Source of the DNA: Sperchopsis tessellata
Taxonomy: Eukaryota; Arthropoda; Insecta; Coleoptera; Hydrophilidae
DNA: 38,464 nt
Direction of reading: 5' to 3'
NCBI GenBank assembly: GCA_033557685.1
Contig: JAWQRN010000107.1
Location: 1-38,464 of the forward strand
Part shown: positions 11,436 to 23,509 of the stretch, piece after piece
Numbering within the stretch: the first letter of the stretch is position 1
Layout: each line of letters starts with the position of its first letter
Position numbers and translations under genes: made by a program
Notes under the pieces: generated by a model
What the model saw: only the letters and a program-made list of their open reading frames with translations
Database searches by the model: none
What the model was told of the DNA's origin: nothing

Positions 11436-14400
11436 GGACATTATTTGGAATTTTTATGTTATTTCAAGCACTAACGTATCTTGATATAAGAGCTCAAGCT
11501 TGTTTTCTTAATACGATGTAATTACCCAGACCTGTGGAAATTTTGTGTGTCTTTTCCTATACGACTGTGAATTCTGATCACATTCTGTCTTCATAAATAA
11601 TAATAAAGCAACTTTAGATGTGAGTTCCGTAGCTTTCTCCGCTATTTCCGCTAAAATATAATTTTGCTTATCGTCCAAAAGATGAGTCATTTTTAATGTG
11701 GATGGAATCAGTCCTCATGAATTTGGAAATGAGTTATCTCAAATATTTCTTATACATTTAACGTGTAAGATTCCTTTCATTAAAGATCCATTCTACCATA
11801 TGGTAAGGCTATAGACATTCAAAGACGATGACAACTGCGTCAATTTTATTTTGCATTATAAAACTTACAATAATGCAAACTGGCTATTAGAACAGATGTT
11901 TGACATATGAACAAAGACGTCAAATATTTGAAGTATTTTATAAGAATAAAATAAACTGGAGAACCTAAACCTCAATATTGTTTAGATAACACTTGAAATA
12001 ACGTATTTGAAATGCATAGAGTCAGCTCAAATACTGTCTGTAATATTATTTTCTGAGGAAATAGATTTGTCTACCTAACACTTAAATATAGCTTGATTAT
12101 GAAATGAAGGCACATTTAAAAAAAATAGTCAATATGTTCCCTTTATAAGAATTAAATATAAAATCAACGTTAACTAGAATGCCAAGAGTAAAATAATAAT
12201 TATTACATGAAGAGAAATGCTAATGTAGTTTCGGAGAGAACTGCATGATGCTTTGCATATTATATGCGCTAATAAGTCAGACAGAATGAGACGTAACCTC
12301 CTCCAGACGGCCCTAACTAAGGTAGCAGAAAAGGAAAAGACAATCCCAGCGGCAACATAAGTATCCGTTCGTTCAGAATCCGTAATCCGCCCTAGGTGGT
12401 TCTAACCTCCTTTATTTTATTCACGCTCTTTTACTACTGCTCTAAATCTAATCCCATTCCTATTCAAACTGCAGAGTGAATTGTCCTGCGCCGCAATCTC
12501 TCCTACGCTAAACAGCCAACTTCACTTGCCTTCTTGTTCCTGTAACTAACTGTGTGTTTACCACCCCATGCTCCTTACCATTTACATACATAGTTGCAAG
12601 AGTAATCCAATAAATCTGTCTTCAGGACTTCTGCTTCCATAAGCTAGTTTAGTTTCGATTCTACACTTATGCCCAAAGTAATAATTCCCGGTAATTCAAC
12701 TCGTGCTGAATATTTTAGTGTTCATATTTTATATGATGTTGGGTTAAGTCATATAAATGTATCTGGGAAAGACACTCCAGTTTGTCCATGTAATATTGCA
12801 GTTCTCGTCAGAAAGGAATGCCTATGTGTCAGTACAGCTTATATACCTAATTCAATCACACTAGTTCTATCGGAAAAAAACACATTAACAATCAAAATAT
12901 ATATTGAAATAATTTCCGCTTATCATTGAATCTTCACGTGATCTCTCGGTTCCGTAGTGTTTATTTACTTTGTCCCTATATTAGCGCTTTCATACGCACA
13001 GCACCTTATAATTCTTCAACCCATCATGTATATACATCAATACATCTTTGCGTTATTTGGAGCTTGTACATATGAGTTTCAGACTCGAAAGCATTTATGA
13101 CTTAAATATTTCACTTAAAATGCCAGTTGTGCTTCATCAGAGCTTTCTTCTTCAAGCTATATTCACAGAAATGTCCCCATCCAAATTTATAAGCTGGCCA
13201 ATATACTTGTAAGATGTTATCGTTACGATGAGTGTTCCCTCGACGTACGATTGGCTCGCATAGCCAGCAAATTCAACTTCAATCTACTTACATTATTTCT
13301 ACATTTTTAGTTTCTGAATCTCTACAAATCTTAAATGGTTAAATAATTAATGAGTTTATTACGCCAAAATGTTTCAGCGACCTTTCATCAACTTCAAGGC
13401 TAAAACCACAATATCAGAATCGGCAAGTATCACAAATACAATATAAACACAAATAACACAAATGCTCCAAAATGTAATGTGCATATTATATGATATAAAA
13501 CTCATTATAAAATACACAAACATGGTTGCCATTTTGAAGCTTTTGTCACTACAGATGTATTGATCCAGTCAAATGCTTTCCACAACATAGTGGCAGATTA
13601 TATTGGTTTTCTAGAAATTCGCGCATAATCTAAATGTGGTGAATAGTACTATTATACTATACAAAATTCTGCCAGTTATTTGGGTTGGTATGAATCCATT
13701 TTATCTGTAAAGCGGTTCTTTATTATATTGGTACAAATTGTATAGCCACGGCTCTAAGACTGATTGCTCAGTAATTTACTTTATTTCATGTTTTGTTATA
13801 TATTAACCTGTAGATCGAGATGTATTTTCACTTTACTAAAGGATTTAATAAATTATTAACTAAATATTATATGTACATGAGTATATTATACGAGAGCCAC
13901 TCCAATAATTGTGAAAAACGCTGTACCTACAAAAATCCCAGTAAAAATCTAAACATCTCATTTAGTAAAAACGCTTATCAAACTGATTTGATTTTTATTT
14001 ACTTACGAGCAATAAATTATTTTGCTTTAGTCGACATGGATTCGTTGATTTACTACAACTTTAAATTTGAATTAAAAATAGGACTATGCCTCAATTGCTT
14101 AAAATCTACGTTTTGTAATGACGCTTCATCTCTGAAAACGGGTGGTTAAAAAAATATTATAGTGGGCGCAATTCCCCACCGCCCGCCATCTGTAGTCACC
14201 CTTAAAAAAGTTGCTGCCGGTATCATTTAGTCAACAACAAACAACTACAAAGGTGATTTTTTGGATTAAATTCAACGATATACAAAGAATTTTGTACAAT
14301 GAACTTTGTTTATCGTTAGGTACCACATACGCGGACTTTCAAACTTTAAAATTACTAAATGTGGAAGGTTCTCGAATTATCTCTCAAATAGAAACAGGTG

Positions 14401-14639
14401 TCGAAATGAATACACTATTTATTGACTTTCCAATTCATCTAGAAAGCCTCTTATAAGTACATAAAGATGAACTTGCACCGTCAATGAAGAATGTTATATA
14501 CGCCGTATTATTAGAAGTACTGGTTTAATCATAGCTGTTAAGCTCAAGAACAGAAGATAGTAACGATTAATTGGTTCGTGTCTTCTAGATGTACTTAAAG
14601 ACCTTCAGGCATACGATTTAAGACTGCATCATGATTAAT
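11436..14639. other. Mostly anonymous sequence with a GC-richer patch
   Basis: No coding region is recognised. 12290-12660 is noticeably richer in G and C than its surroundings and contains CCCTAACTAAGGTAGCAGAA-like sequence. It may be an unidentified repeat, but no terminal structure was found. The frames at 12669-12929, 13820-14149 and 14211-14456 have no family signature. Confidence 0.4.
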
Positions 14640-14770
14640 TGTTGAATTTCTAATGGAAAATATCATTCAAGTATTATGTCTACCCTATTCGCCAGATTTA
14701 GATATATGTGACTTTTAGCTCTTCTTTAATTTGAAAAACCACTTTTGGATTGAAGATTTTCTATTGAGGA
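14640..14770 (+). pseudogene. Mariner-type transposase C-terminal relic
   Basis: Starting near 14669 the plus strand reads IQVLCLPYSPDLDICDF, a stop, then LFFNLKNHFWIEDF. This matches the PPYSPDLAPCDF...LFPKLKNHL-type block around the third catalytic residue of mariner-family transposases; the aspartates of SPDL and CDF are kept. A TAG stop interrupts between CDF and LFFNL. The upstream DDE residues and the terminal inverted repeats could not be located. It differs from the mariner at 33438, so two lineages are present. Confidence 0.65.
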
Positions 14771-14995
14771 TTTTTTTGACATTCTATGTTTGGTTGCAAG
14801 CCTTCTACAATTAAAAATTCGGCGTATTTTTGTTGGAGATACTAGTGGTCTGTCGGCCACGTGCGAGTTGTTAAAAATGAACTGACAAAGAGCCATAGAG
14901 AACTAAACGGTCAAAGTTCCATTTACTATATGAGCCAGAGAGGCGAGAGTTTACAAGCTAGACAGAGCGCGGTGTCGAGGTGTAGACACGCACAC

Positions 14996-15029
14996 ATTAC
15001 ACACACACACACACACACAAACACACACA
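14996..15029. repeat. (CA)n microsatellite
   Basis: An interrupted CA repeat; an open frame running through it (14861-15043) ends in alternating His and Thr and is an artefact of the repeat. Confidence 0.85.
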
Positions 15030-15933
15030 AGATTTCTTTATAGATCTTACCTCTATATTTTTCACTAGAAGATGCGTTATGTTTACCACCTGTGGTAAGT
15101 ATTTCTATTAAGATAACCTCCCCCTGAGGGGCTTTAGTATATCATTTATTTTCAAGAATGCAGTCAAGTTAACATCAATTATAATGATTAATAACTGGTG
15201 TTTAAATTTAATTTTTCTAATAATAGAATTGTAAAATTTATAGAAAACTAGTATAAGTTAATCGAGCTAGTGGTTTAGCGGTAACATAGTAGTGTCATTG
15301 TCTTTTACCAAAAATTTTAAACAGCATTTCTTCGAAATAAAAATTGCATGTCTTCTGTACTGTTATAGGCGGATTTGCAAACTTTATTATGTCACACAAT
15401 AACAGCTTTCTCTGAAATTCTATCACTTATTTTTCAACTTAATTAGAGGTTCAAATAGTTATCACACAATTACATTTGTATGATTAATATACAATACTGT
15501 TTTATTTCCTTTTTCATTTTAAAATAGCTGCCTAGTTCAAACCAACTAGGTTGATACCAGATGAACTAATGTACATTTTTACTTCATCTGTTTGTGTTGG
15601 TAGATTCCATTGCCTAAACATTAAGACTGGATTGTGCGGGTATTTTGCATTAATGTGTAATGTGATAATGCTTTTACACATATAATTTATGCTTTGGAGG
15701 GTGTTAACCTACAAATTCAAAACTCCGTTATGTGCCTTTTTGTACTTTCTTTCTTGGACTAACTAGCCATTTTTAAGTTAAATTTCCATATAATTTAAGT
15801 ATTATTTCTATTATTTGTTTGTATTTCTTTATGAAAGCCCAAATGAAGGTTAAGAATTAACCTAAATATAAGCAGTTTGACAAAATAAGTTACACCGAAG
15901 GTTCATATTCCCATTAGTAATATAACCTCCTGG

Positions 15934-15939
<6 letters not shown>

Positions 15940-15995
<56 letters not shown>
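15940..15995. repeat. (TA)n microsatellite
   Basis: An uninterrupted TA tract of about 56 bp. Such tracts can form cruciforms and are prone to length change. Confidence 0.95.
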
Positions 15996-15998
<3 letters not shown>

Positions 15999-16219
15999 TG
16001 AGTACGAGTTATGTTTCATTTAAAAATTTAAAAAATAAATATAAATTCAGAGAAAACAATCTTAAATTTTTTAATTACTTAAAAAGGTCTGTATTAAAGA
16101 TGTATAATGTTTTACAATGTAGATAACATCACAAATGAACAACAGCTGATTTCAATATTCGAGAAGGCTCTATTCAAGTTCTGATGTAACTTTAATTTTT
16201 ATTTTTGAACTCTTATTAA

Positions 16220-16915
16220 CCATCAATATGAATTTATCTAAACCTGTGTTCATGAGCGTGCATGACGCAACTATAGTAATTGATAACGAAACGCTAAGAC
16301 AAGAAGAGGAATATGTATATCTGGGTCATACTATAAGACTCGGTTAGGAAAATAAAACCGCTGAGGCAACGAGAAGAGTCAGAATGAGTTGGGCTGCATT
16401 TGGAAAACTTAGTTTCATCCTAAAATAGAAATAGGTGCCGCTATGTTTAAATAAAACGGTTTTTAATACTTGCATTTTACCAGTGGTGACCTATGACCTG
16501 GATACAATGACGCTTACTACCCGTAGCATGGATAAACTAAGAAACACACAACATTCTATAGAGCATGCAATGCTGGTAATTATCTTGAAAGACCACGTAC
16601 GAAATACAGAAATCCGAAAAAGAACCGGCCTAACAGATGTCACAGAACGTATTTCAGAACTGGAACTGTTGGCCACGTGGCCAGACAGGAGTCTACTAAC
16701 TGATCATCACGCGTTGCACAGTGGAGACCACTAACATCAAAAACAGGAAGGAACAGACCCCAGAAAAGATGGCTCGACGGTATTAAAGAGATCGCGAAAA
16801 AATATGGTATCAGACTGTACAAGATCGAAGAAAGTGGCAGAATTTAAGGGAGGCCTACGTTCAGAAGTGGACAATTGAAGGCTGAAAAAGAAGGAAAAAG
16901 AAGAATTAGCCATGA
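16220..16915 (+). pseudogene. RTE-clade LINE 3' fragment
   Basis: Frames read MNLSKPVFM, then EEEYVYLGHTIRLG (16303-16344), TAEATRRVRMSWAAFGKL, FNTCILPVVTYDLDTMTLTT, and KDHVRNTEIRKRTGLTDVTE (16590-16649). Each has a direct counterpart in the 30130-32195 element (EEYVYLGHKINLG; CILPVATYGLETVTLTH; RDKVRNNEIRRMTKNTDVVE). This is the region downstream of the RT up to the 3' end. It closes with an A/G-rich tail (GAAAAAGAAGGAAAAAGAAG, 16882-16901), like the GAAGAAGAAG tail of the second copy, then a poly-T run. Stops at 16346 and 16426 and loss of everything upstream fit a 5'-truncated insertion. Confidence 0.85.
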
Positions 16916-16919
16916 ATTT

Positions 16920-17607
16920 TTTTTTTTTTAATTTGTTGTATACATGTTATTGCAAATAGTAATTGAGTTACATAATTTTTGTCTTAAATATGTAATGGAA
17001 CATGTCAAATGTAAAAAGAATATATAATTATTATTGTTATTATTATTCTTATATTTAAAGAAATATAGTAAATAAAATGTGGAAGTACGTGTAAACTGCA
17101 GTGCAAATTCCCTTCAAGTACTAGTGAGAATGCAAATTACCCAAGCAATGGCAACTTGTCTCCTGAAAATACTTTATAGATTCACCGTAATTGCAGTATC
17201 CTTATCTCAAATACCAGGTTATAACATTTCAGGAAACGGAAAAATACTCTGGAGTATGAACACGCTTTCTTCAGTAATTGTAATGCCGGGATATTTTCGA
17301 TTACTTTTCGCCATATTACAAGTAAAATACGAGCTTTTTAAGTATCTGTTTCGCTCGTTTTGAAGGCGGAGTTATGAGAATTATTCACTTCTTAATAATA
17401 CAGAGGAAAGATGGTATCGAGGAGGTGAGGGATAGATAATGTAGTCGTATAAATTGTGTCTATATGGGTGTTAATTAAACTTAATTTACGGACTCGCAAG
17501 TATTCCCTTATTACTCCTCTCCCGAAATTTAGATATTTTAATGTTGTAGTACCACGCGTCCATTCATAATTTCGTTTCGGGAAATCTATTGCTGAAGGAT
17601 GAATCGT
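16920..17607. other. Anonymous AT-rich sequence
   Basis: Contains a TTATTA-type simple stretch near 17028-17048 and an open frame at 17079-17363 with no recognisable domain. Confidence 0.45.
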
Positions 17608-17816
17608 GGCAGATTTAATTTATTTCAAGGTAGCAAAGCAATAATGGCCAATTTATTAACACTTCCTTACCGGGTGAATATTTAATTTAAATTTTCATTT
17701 TTAAATTATCTACAGATGCAGTTATTGTAACGGAATAAAAGCTGTATTAATTGAACCAGGAGAAAATGAAGCTTTCTTTAACCTTTTAAAAACTAGCGCT
17801 GGTAAGGCTATTAAGG
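17608..17816 (+). repeat. Dispersed repeat, copy 1
   Basis: It aligns over about 200 bp with 23312-23509 in the same orientation. Shared blocks are GGCAGATTTAA...TTATTTCAA, GGTGAATATTTAATTT against GGTGGATATTTAATTT, TTTAAATTAT, GCAGTTATTGTAAC, GAATAAAAGCTGTATTAA against GAATAAACGCTGCATTAA, and TTTTAAAAACTAGCGCTGGT against TTTTAAAAACGGATGCTAGT. No protein motif or terminal inverted repeat is evident. It may be a SINE, a MITE, or the non-coding end of a larger element. Confidence 0.75.
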
Positions 17817-18082
17817 CATATATTAAATAGAGAACTTTATATTGCTTGGCAATTGTGCACCCAGGGTGGGGGGCAAGGGGTCCTGATACCTCCTCAAGAA
17901 AAGAAAAAAAACTAGAACATTTTCTAAAATAACTTCCTTAATTAAAATTAATTTGTTTTTCTATTTATTTTACAACGCTCGAATTCTGCGCTATTTTGCG
18001 TTGAGTTTGTTGAAAATTTTAGCTTTTCTTTAATAGCATATTAAAGTCAAATTTGTACAAGGTTTTATTTTATTTTTCAGAC

Positions 18083-18290
18083 TATGTTCTTCAGAGTATG
18101 AATGACAAACGTAAGCAAAGTATTTTATTGAATAATTTCATTAAAAAACGAAAAAGGACGATTCAAATGTTAGTAGCAATGGCGATGCTATTAGCATTAT
18201 CGATACCGATTTGGATTCGGTTTCTACAGTCGCTGTTCAGACCAAACCATCCAGATGAATAAACTTCCGTAGTTGATAATAATTCTCACG
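18083..18290 (+). pseudogene. hAT-type transposase N-terminal fragment
   Basis: The frame starts near MNDKRKQSILLNNFIKKRKR (18098-18157). A short basic KRKQ...FFKK-like start followed by a Ser/Asp-rich linker is typical of the ZMYM/P52rIPK-like hAT transposases. After KRKR the reading moves by one frame to SNVSSNGDAISIIDTDLDSV, ending at a stop near 18260. The nominal open frame instead continues into a spurious hydrophobic stretch (MLVAMAMLLALSIPIW), so that apparent membrane segment is a frameshift artefact. TTTTATTTTATTTTTCAG at 18063-18080 resembles a splice acceptor or a simple T-rich tract. Confidence 0.55.
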
Positions 18291-18739
18291 ACATTGTAAC
18301 GTTGAAAAAAACAAATATTACATTCTGACGATAATTTAGAAAATTATGGAAACCAATACCAAATTATAATTTTCTCGCAACCTGTGCTACAAATCGTTAC
18401 CAAAATCTTCAATATATATGGTTTGAAAAATGTACATGGCTTGTGTTATCTCAAGTGTAAAACAAAATATTGTGTGTATTTCTACTTACTAATGTTTAAA
18501 CATCTAAATCTGAAGTTCGTGGGCACTTAGTTTAGTAAGGTTAGAGCAACTGAAAATAAGCCATTGAGAAATTTAATAATCATCAAAATTGAAAACATCA
18601 TATGATGGCTTCAATATTGTTTAATTATAACATAGTTTGTAAAAAATTCTTTTAATTTCTTGTAATTTGTTCACGTAAAGGAAAAAAACTTATTCGACAA
18701 AATATTCAATAATTATGGTATCGATTTGTTATAGTTACG

Positions 18740-19070
18740 TAGGCAAGATTACGACGGTGCAGCACCAATGAGCAGGAAGTTTTATGGTATCCAATCTCAC
18801 ATATCAGCTAAAGCTAGCTTTATTTGTTGATTATGCATTACATAGTTTGAAATTGGCAATTGGAAATGCTCTATCTGAAATGAGAAATTGCATTAGCGTA
18901 ATTGAAATGGTATATAATTTCTTTGTTGACAATATTTTTAATTTACACCTGATACTAAGAGACTAAAACTATGCCACGTTTTCCCGATAAGGCGGTGGGA
19001 CGCTATGAAGCCATCATGACCATGGTACAATTATTTGATGCAGTGATTCATAGTCTTGAAATAATCATTT
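18740..19070 (+). pseudogene. hAT-type transposase core fragment
   Basis: Three shifted frames give RQDYDGAAPMSRKFYGIQSH, then FVDYALHSLKLAIGNALSEM and VIEMVYNFFVD, then KAVGRYEAIMTMVQLFDAVI. In ZMYM/P52rIPK-like hAT transposases this order is CRGQxYDGAAxMSG...GVQ, HCxAHxLNL, the FF segment, and TRWSxRYEA. The YDGAA aspartate is one of the RNase H-like catalytic positions and is kept. The CxAHxLNL block is altered to YALHSLKLA and TRW to KAVG. With the N-terminal fragment about 450 bp upstream it represents one decayed element; the C-terminal dimerisation region was not found. Confidence 0.75.
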
Positions 19071-19786
19071 CTTGGGAGGAAAGAAATTGGTCCTATATTA
19101 TAATTCGTTGTGTGAATTTGATTTTATAATATCTATATTGTCGGGATCTTCTTCCTCTATAAGATTGGACAAAGCAAATTTGGCACAATCGATTCAATTA
19201 CAAAATTATTCTGGATTTCGTGATTGAACAGTGTTTGACCGTCAGTATGTATCTCGTCTTGTGGGGGCATCTTTCGGTTGGGAGCTGTAAGTTCAGAGTT
19301 AAAACAAATATTTATTCACAGGTAATAGTTTTTGGGCATTTCCTTGACGTTTCTTGTACGAATGTTTATATATAACACTTGTCACTGTTATTTGCTTATA
19401 GATGTTTGTGTGTATTACCAATCGTTTTGATAAATACTTGCGTTAATACTAATTTAACCTATATGTGAGACTGATTTAGGATACTTATTTTACTTACTTC
19501 TTTTGGGTGTTTTGTATTTGGTTTAGATTGCTATAACTCTTATTTAGAACGAACCTGGTTGACAATGATGTATGAGAATTGAGCCTGTTTTTTTTTCAGC
19601 TCATGAATTTTTTTTTATTATTAAAATCAATATTATTATTATTATCATATTTAGCTTATAAAATAAGTTCCGTAGGCATATGATTAGAATGAGATAAGAA
19701 CATTCGTACGTGTTTTATCAAATTGGTAAAGCCGATCAAACCCCTATGTTTTTGGTATGTACAAAAAAACTTATATTGAAAAGCAT
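19071..19786. other. Anonymous sequence between hAT and pogo relics
   Basis: No clear coding signal. It may include the 3' part of the hAT element and the 5' part of the pogo element, both unrecognisable. Confidence 0.35.
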
Positions 19787-20400
19787 AGCGTGCGATCGGT
19801 GACAATAAAAACTACAGGAGCTGAAAAATAAAGACGCAACGTCATGTTAGCTGTGACTGCAGATAAAGGTAAATTACAACTATATGTAACTTTTAAAAGG
19901 AATACCAAGATTGAAAGAAGCATTTGGAAGAGAAAGTGTTAGAAAGAAGTTCTGGTGCTCTAAGTAGGCTGGAGGCTATGCTGATCTTAGATACCTTCCT
20001 TCACGAAAATGTGAAAAAGTCACTTCAAACGAGATGAACCGTATGGCTAAAACTCCTGGATGTTTAATAGAGATTCTGCAACCGCTGGATATTTCTACCA
20101 ACAAGCCTTTCAAGGAATCACGTAGAAAATTCTACGATGAATGGATGGCCGAAAGTAATCACACTTACACGAAGGGTGGAAAAATCAAACAGCCATCCTT
20201 GAAAAACATGTGCTCGTGGATCTTACGAGCTTGGAATTGCATCTCATAATTGCCAAAGGTTCAAAGATGCCAGCATCCCTAACGCTTTAGATGTTACCAG
20301 AAGATGGCATGATTTAGGGGGAGCATAGATGAAGTCAACAATTCTTCGGCCAGCAAGTAAAACAGCTATTTATCTTCAGATGAAGAGATTTAAAGGTTTG
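19787..20400 (+). pseudogene. pogo/Tigger-type transposase C-terminal relic
   Basis: Frames give SVRSVTIKTTGAEK, a stop, RRNVMLAVTADKGKLQLYVT and FKRNT (19788-19901), then a LDTF block (about 19988), then an open stretch 20034-20246. That stretch begins NRMAKTPGCLIEILQPLDIS and continues TNKPFKESRRKFYDEWM and SLKNMCSWILRAW. These match the DDE_1 domain of pogo/Tigger transposases: the TTGNEKxR...TVMLA..A.G.KLPP..IFKRK block, the LDSFRGH aspartate, and the PGGLTxxLQPLDVxVNKPFK block. A tail of NALD (about 20280) and SSDEE (20376-20390) is also typical. The N-terminal CENP-B-like DNA-binding region is absent. Confidence 0.85.
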
Positions 20401-23311
20401 CAACATTTTATCAACATACCTGTTAATGTTATCGTTATAATATAAACATTTTATTTTTTAGGTGATTTGCGGTTTCAATAATAGTGTTCAAGATTATTTT
20501 ATGTTAATAATATTATACATAATATTATTAAAGTCACAATACAATTTTGATAAAACTTATCTACTTTATCTTCAGTTACCATAATAAAAAATGTATTCAA
20601 AACCCATATTAACCCTTCGTTCACTGATATTCTTCTAAATGGCGCTCTCGGAAGATTACTGTATTAATTTGAGAGAATAGTTGACCATTTGCTTGCATTT
20701 TTTTAAATTGAAGTTTCAAGAAACAAAAATATGGTATAACTACGTGAGAATTTGCTTAGTTAGGGCGGATATTTAGGAGATGTACGTTAGTAACCAAATA
20801 TGTTTTATACGACAGCGTGTTACGGTGATTCGTGTTTCAAAAAGAAAATGTATGTATTTGTTTTTGGTGCTAGGGACTAGTGATCATATGTATAATTTTA
20901 CAAGTTACATTTATATTTCTGATAAAGTTGGTAAATATATTCTACTTTAACCAAAAATGATATTTATTGCAAATAAATTTGTTAACTAGTGATAATACTG
21001 GCACCATAAAAAGAGAATAAGTTTTATCGCAAAGCTATTAAAGCATATCGAGAACGATTCGCAGTGCCACCTTTAAATTTCCAGTACAAATTTTCAAGAA
21101 ATTTAAAAAAATTTAATTTTTATAAAAATCTGGTATATACCAAATTTAATTTTATACCATTGATTATTGCAGTAAAATCGAATTTGTTTTATTTATAGAA
21201 GCTTGCAGCCTATTTATAATTTTAAGAAATTTGATATTTACTAAAGACCTGCACATACTGTATTTAATTGGCCTCGGGCCAGGTTATTTTTTATTCTAGC
21301 ACTATGAGATTTCCAAAAAATAAAATAAATCAAAAAATGTTAAACACTTTTCCATATATTTCTATAGTAGAAATTAAGATACAAATTGAAAGAACACACT
21401 TTTTAAATAGATATATTTGAAAAGATGTACAAACAAAAACTAACATTTTGACATGCACAGGTATTTTTTATCATTTATCAGAAGGTATAAAACTTACTCA
21501 ATAAACTTAAGATTTTCAACTTTACAGAAAAATGTACTCCCTAAAACGTAGTTTGAAGGATAGCACTGCATGTTATTTTCAAAATTTGAGACACCTCCTG
21601 TATCTAGAATGAGATTTTCATTAGAAATCTTCTGAAGACAATTCAACATATCTAAAAAAGAAATTCTAATTTAAATAAATAACTTTTTTCATTTTATTTT
21701 TTGATAGATGTAAGTATAATTAAATAATTTTTTATGCATAATTCTCAAGTTGAAAATGAGGCAGTGAGTAAACACGACACATCGTCTACAGATGAATTAT
21801 ATAATTTCACTTTCATTTATTCCTCCTGAGGAGTATTAAGCGTAAGAATATTATAATGTAGGTAAATGACAATTATACTCTATACTCTAAATTTTGAAGT
21901 GCGATATGGAAAACGTTATTCAGAGAAACAGAATAGTCAATTTAAGATGTGTCTTAATATGGGCTACAGCATTTAAATCCAATCAAAAAATTGCAGTTTT
22001 ACAGTCAGTTGAAGAATGACAAAATTATTTAGGTTTAACAATTAAACTAACATTTATATTTAACACCTGTGGAAAAAAATAGCAGCATTACACTGATGAT
22101 CCGCAAAAGAAATCGAAATTAAATTATGGTGCAGCATGGGGAACATAAGTAGTATGTAGTAGCTGCGGAAATTTGTATGAACAGTTGGGTATGATACCCC
22201 ACACTGCCACTTCAAAAAAATGAAATCAAAATTGGAGAGGTAATACCTAAAAGCAATAGAAGATACAATATTATTAACTTTTGTTTATTATAGTCATAGA
22301 AAGACTCCATGTGGGAGGCAATAGCAGCAGACAGAAAAGAGGAAGCTGACTTGGAAAGACAAAAGGAAACATAGACAAATATGGAATTCCATACCCCACT
22401 TCTTTAATATTCTTATTGGTGTGCTGAAAACTTTATTATACATGTTTTCAATCCATATCGGGCTAATTATCGATACATTTTATACTGTTATTATTACGTA
22501 TGCAATAATGTTAGATGTATATATGCAAGTGCTGCTAACAACAAAATACCGGCAGGCGGGCATTAAAATGCATGGTATGCAGTATATAAAATATATTGCT
22601 GATGGATATCCGAGTGTATTTGATAAAATTATATCTGAACGATATATAGATAAAATAAATTGCACTAATGGTCGCCATTAAGAGCTATGGTAAAGCTTTA
22701 TATAATACAAAGAAGAATATATCCATTAATAACATCGGGAAAAATTGTTAAAACAACTTAAAATAACAAAACAAACAAAAGCTGATACATAATCCATCTT
22801 CTACAGAAATTGTCCACTGCATTATCATATTATGTACTTATTGTGTATATTGTAGTAATAATTTTATGAACATTAACATTATCATCTAAATAACCGTTTA
22901 CCTTGAAAAAAGAACAAGGATCTTCACTGTCAGGATTCCATCTTTTAATCACATGTTAAACTATCAGAAGAACGTCGAAGTAATTTCGGTAAAAGACGCA
23001 CTATTTAATTTAAATTTTTTTTTCCCATATAATCAGTGGATGTTTATTTATCATTTAAAACATTTTGGTATTATTTAGTTGTATTTTCATAACATATTTA
23101 TAAAATGTTAATATTTTGTTTTGAAAACACACTCTGGCAAATGTGGTAAAATTATGTTATTCGCCGCAAAACGAGTCCTTAACATAATAAATCATGAAAT
23201 TTTAAAGGTATCATAATTTGGAGAGACTGTATATTGTTTGATACCGAAAATTTGTATCTAGAGTAAAAGCAGCCGCCATTCATTATTTTGTTTCAAGGAA
23301 TATACTGCAAA
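20401..23311. other. Anonymous AT-rich sequence
   Basis: About 2.9 kb with no secure feature. TTGAGACACCTCCTGTATC at 21586-21604 resembles the inverse complement of the ATACAGGGTGTCTC-type ends of some arthropod transposons. An AG-terminated pyrimidine-rich tract at 22274-22293 precedes a short MWEAIAADRKEEADLERQKE frame at 22308-22367, which I cannot assign. The frame at 22421-22681 is hydrophobic and unrecognised. Confidence 0.4.
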
Positions 23312-23509
23312 GGCAGATTTAAATTATTTCAAAACAAAAAACCAATAATCACTTTAAGAACAGTTCCACATCCGGTGGATATTTAATTTGAATTTCCATG
23401 TTTAAATTATGCAGTTATTGTAACAGAATAAACGCTGCATTAAATGGCCTAGATGAAAATTGAATTTCCATTTATGTTTTAAAAACGGATGCTAGTGAGA
23501 ATATTAAGG
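23312..23509 (+). repeat. Dispersed repeat, copy 2
   Basis: Same-orientation partner of 17608-17816. The copies lie 5.7 kb apart and differ by many substitutions and small indels, so they are old insertions or an old duplication. The best conserved part is 23374-23445. Confidence 0.75.

Larger units (their letters stand above)
14771..16219. other. Anonymous sequence with two microsatellites
   Basis: No gene recognised. A CA microsatellite lies at 14996-15029 and a long TA tract at 15940-15995. A tRNA-like A-box (TGGTTTAGCGGTAACA, near 15271) occurs without a convincing B-box. Confidence 0.45.

Noticed and set aside
14861..15043. Open frame ending in alternating His-Thr
   Set aside because: It runs through the CA microsatellite and has no start context or homologue.
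15265..15345. tRNA-like sequence with an A-box (TGGTTTAGCGGTAACA)
   Set aside because: The downstream B-box would be TTCTTCGAAAT at best, and no acceptor or anticodon stem can be folded. A tRNA-derived SINE remains possible but unsupported.
17862..17881. G-rich run as a G-quadruplex
   Set aside because: Runs of three, six and four G do not give four separated tracts with proper loops, and the site is isolated.
22274..22367. Possible splice acceptor plus MWEAIAADRKEEADLERQKE exon
   Set aside because: Only about 20 residues before a stop, no donor site, and no recognisable protein; charged short frames of this sort occur by chance.
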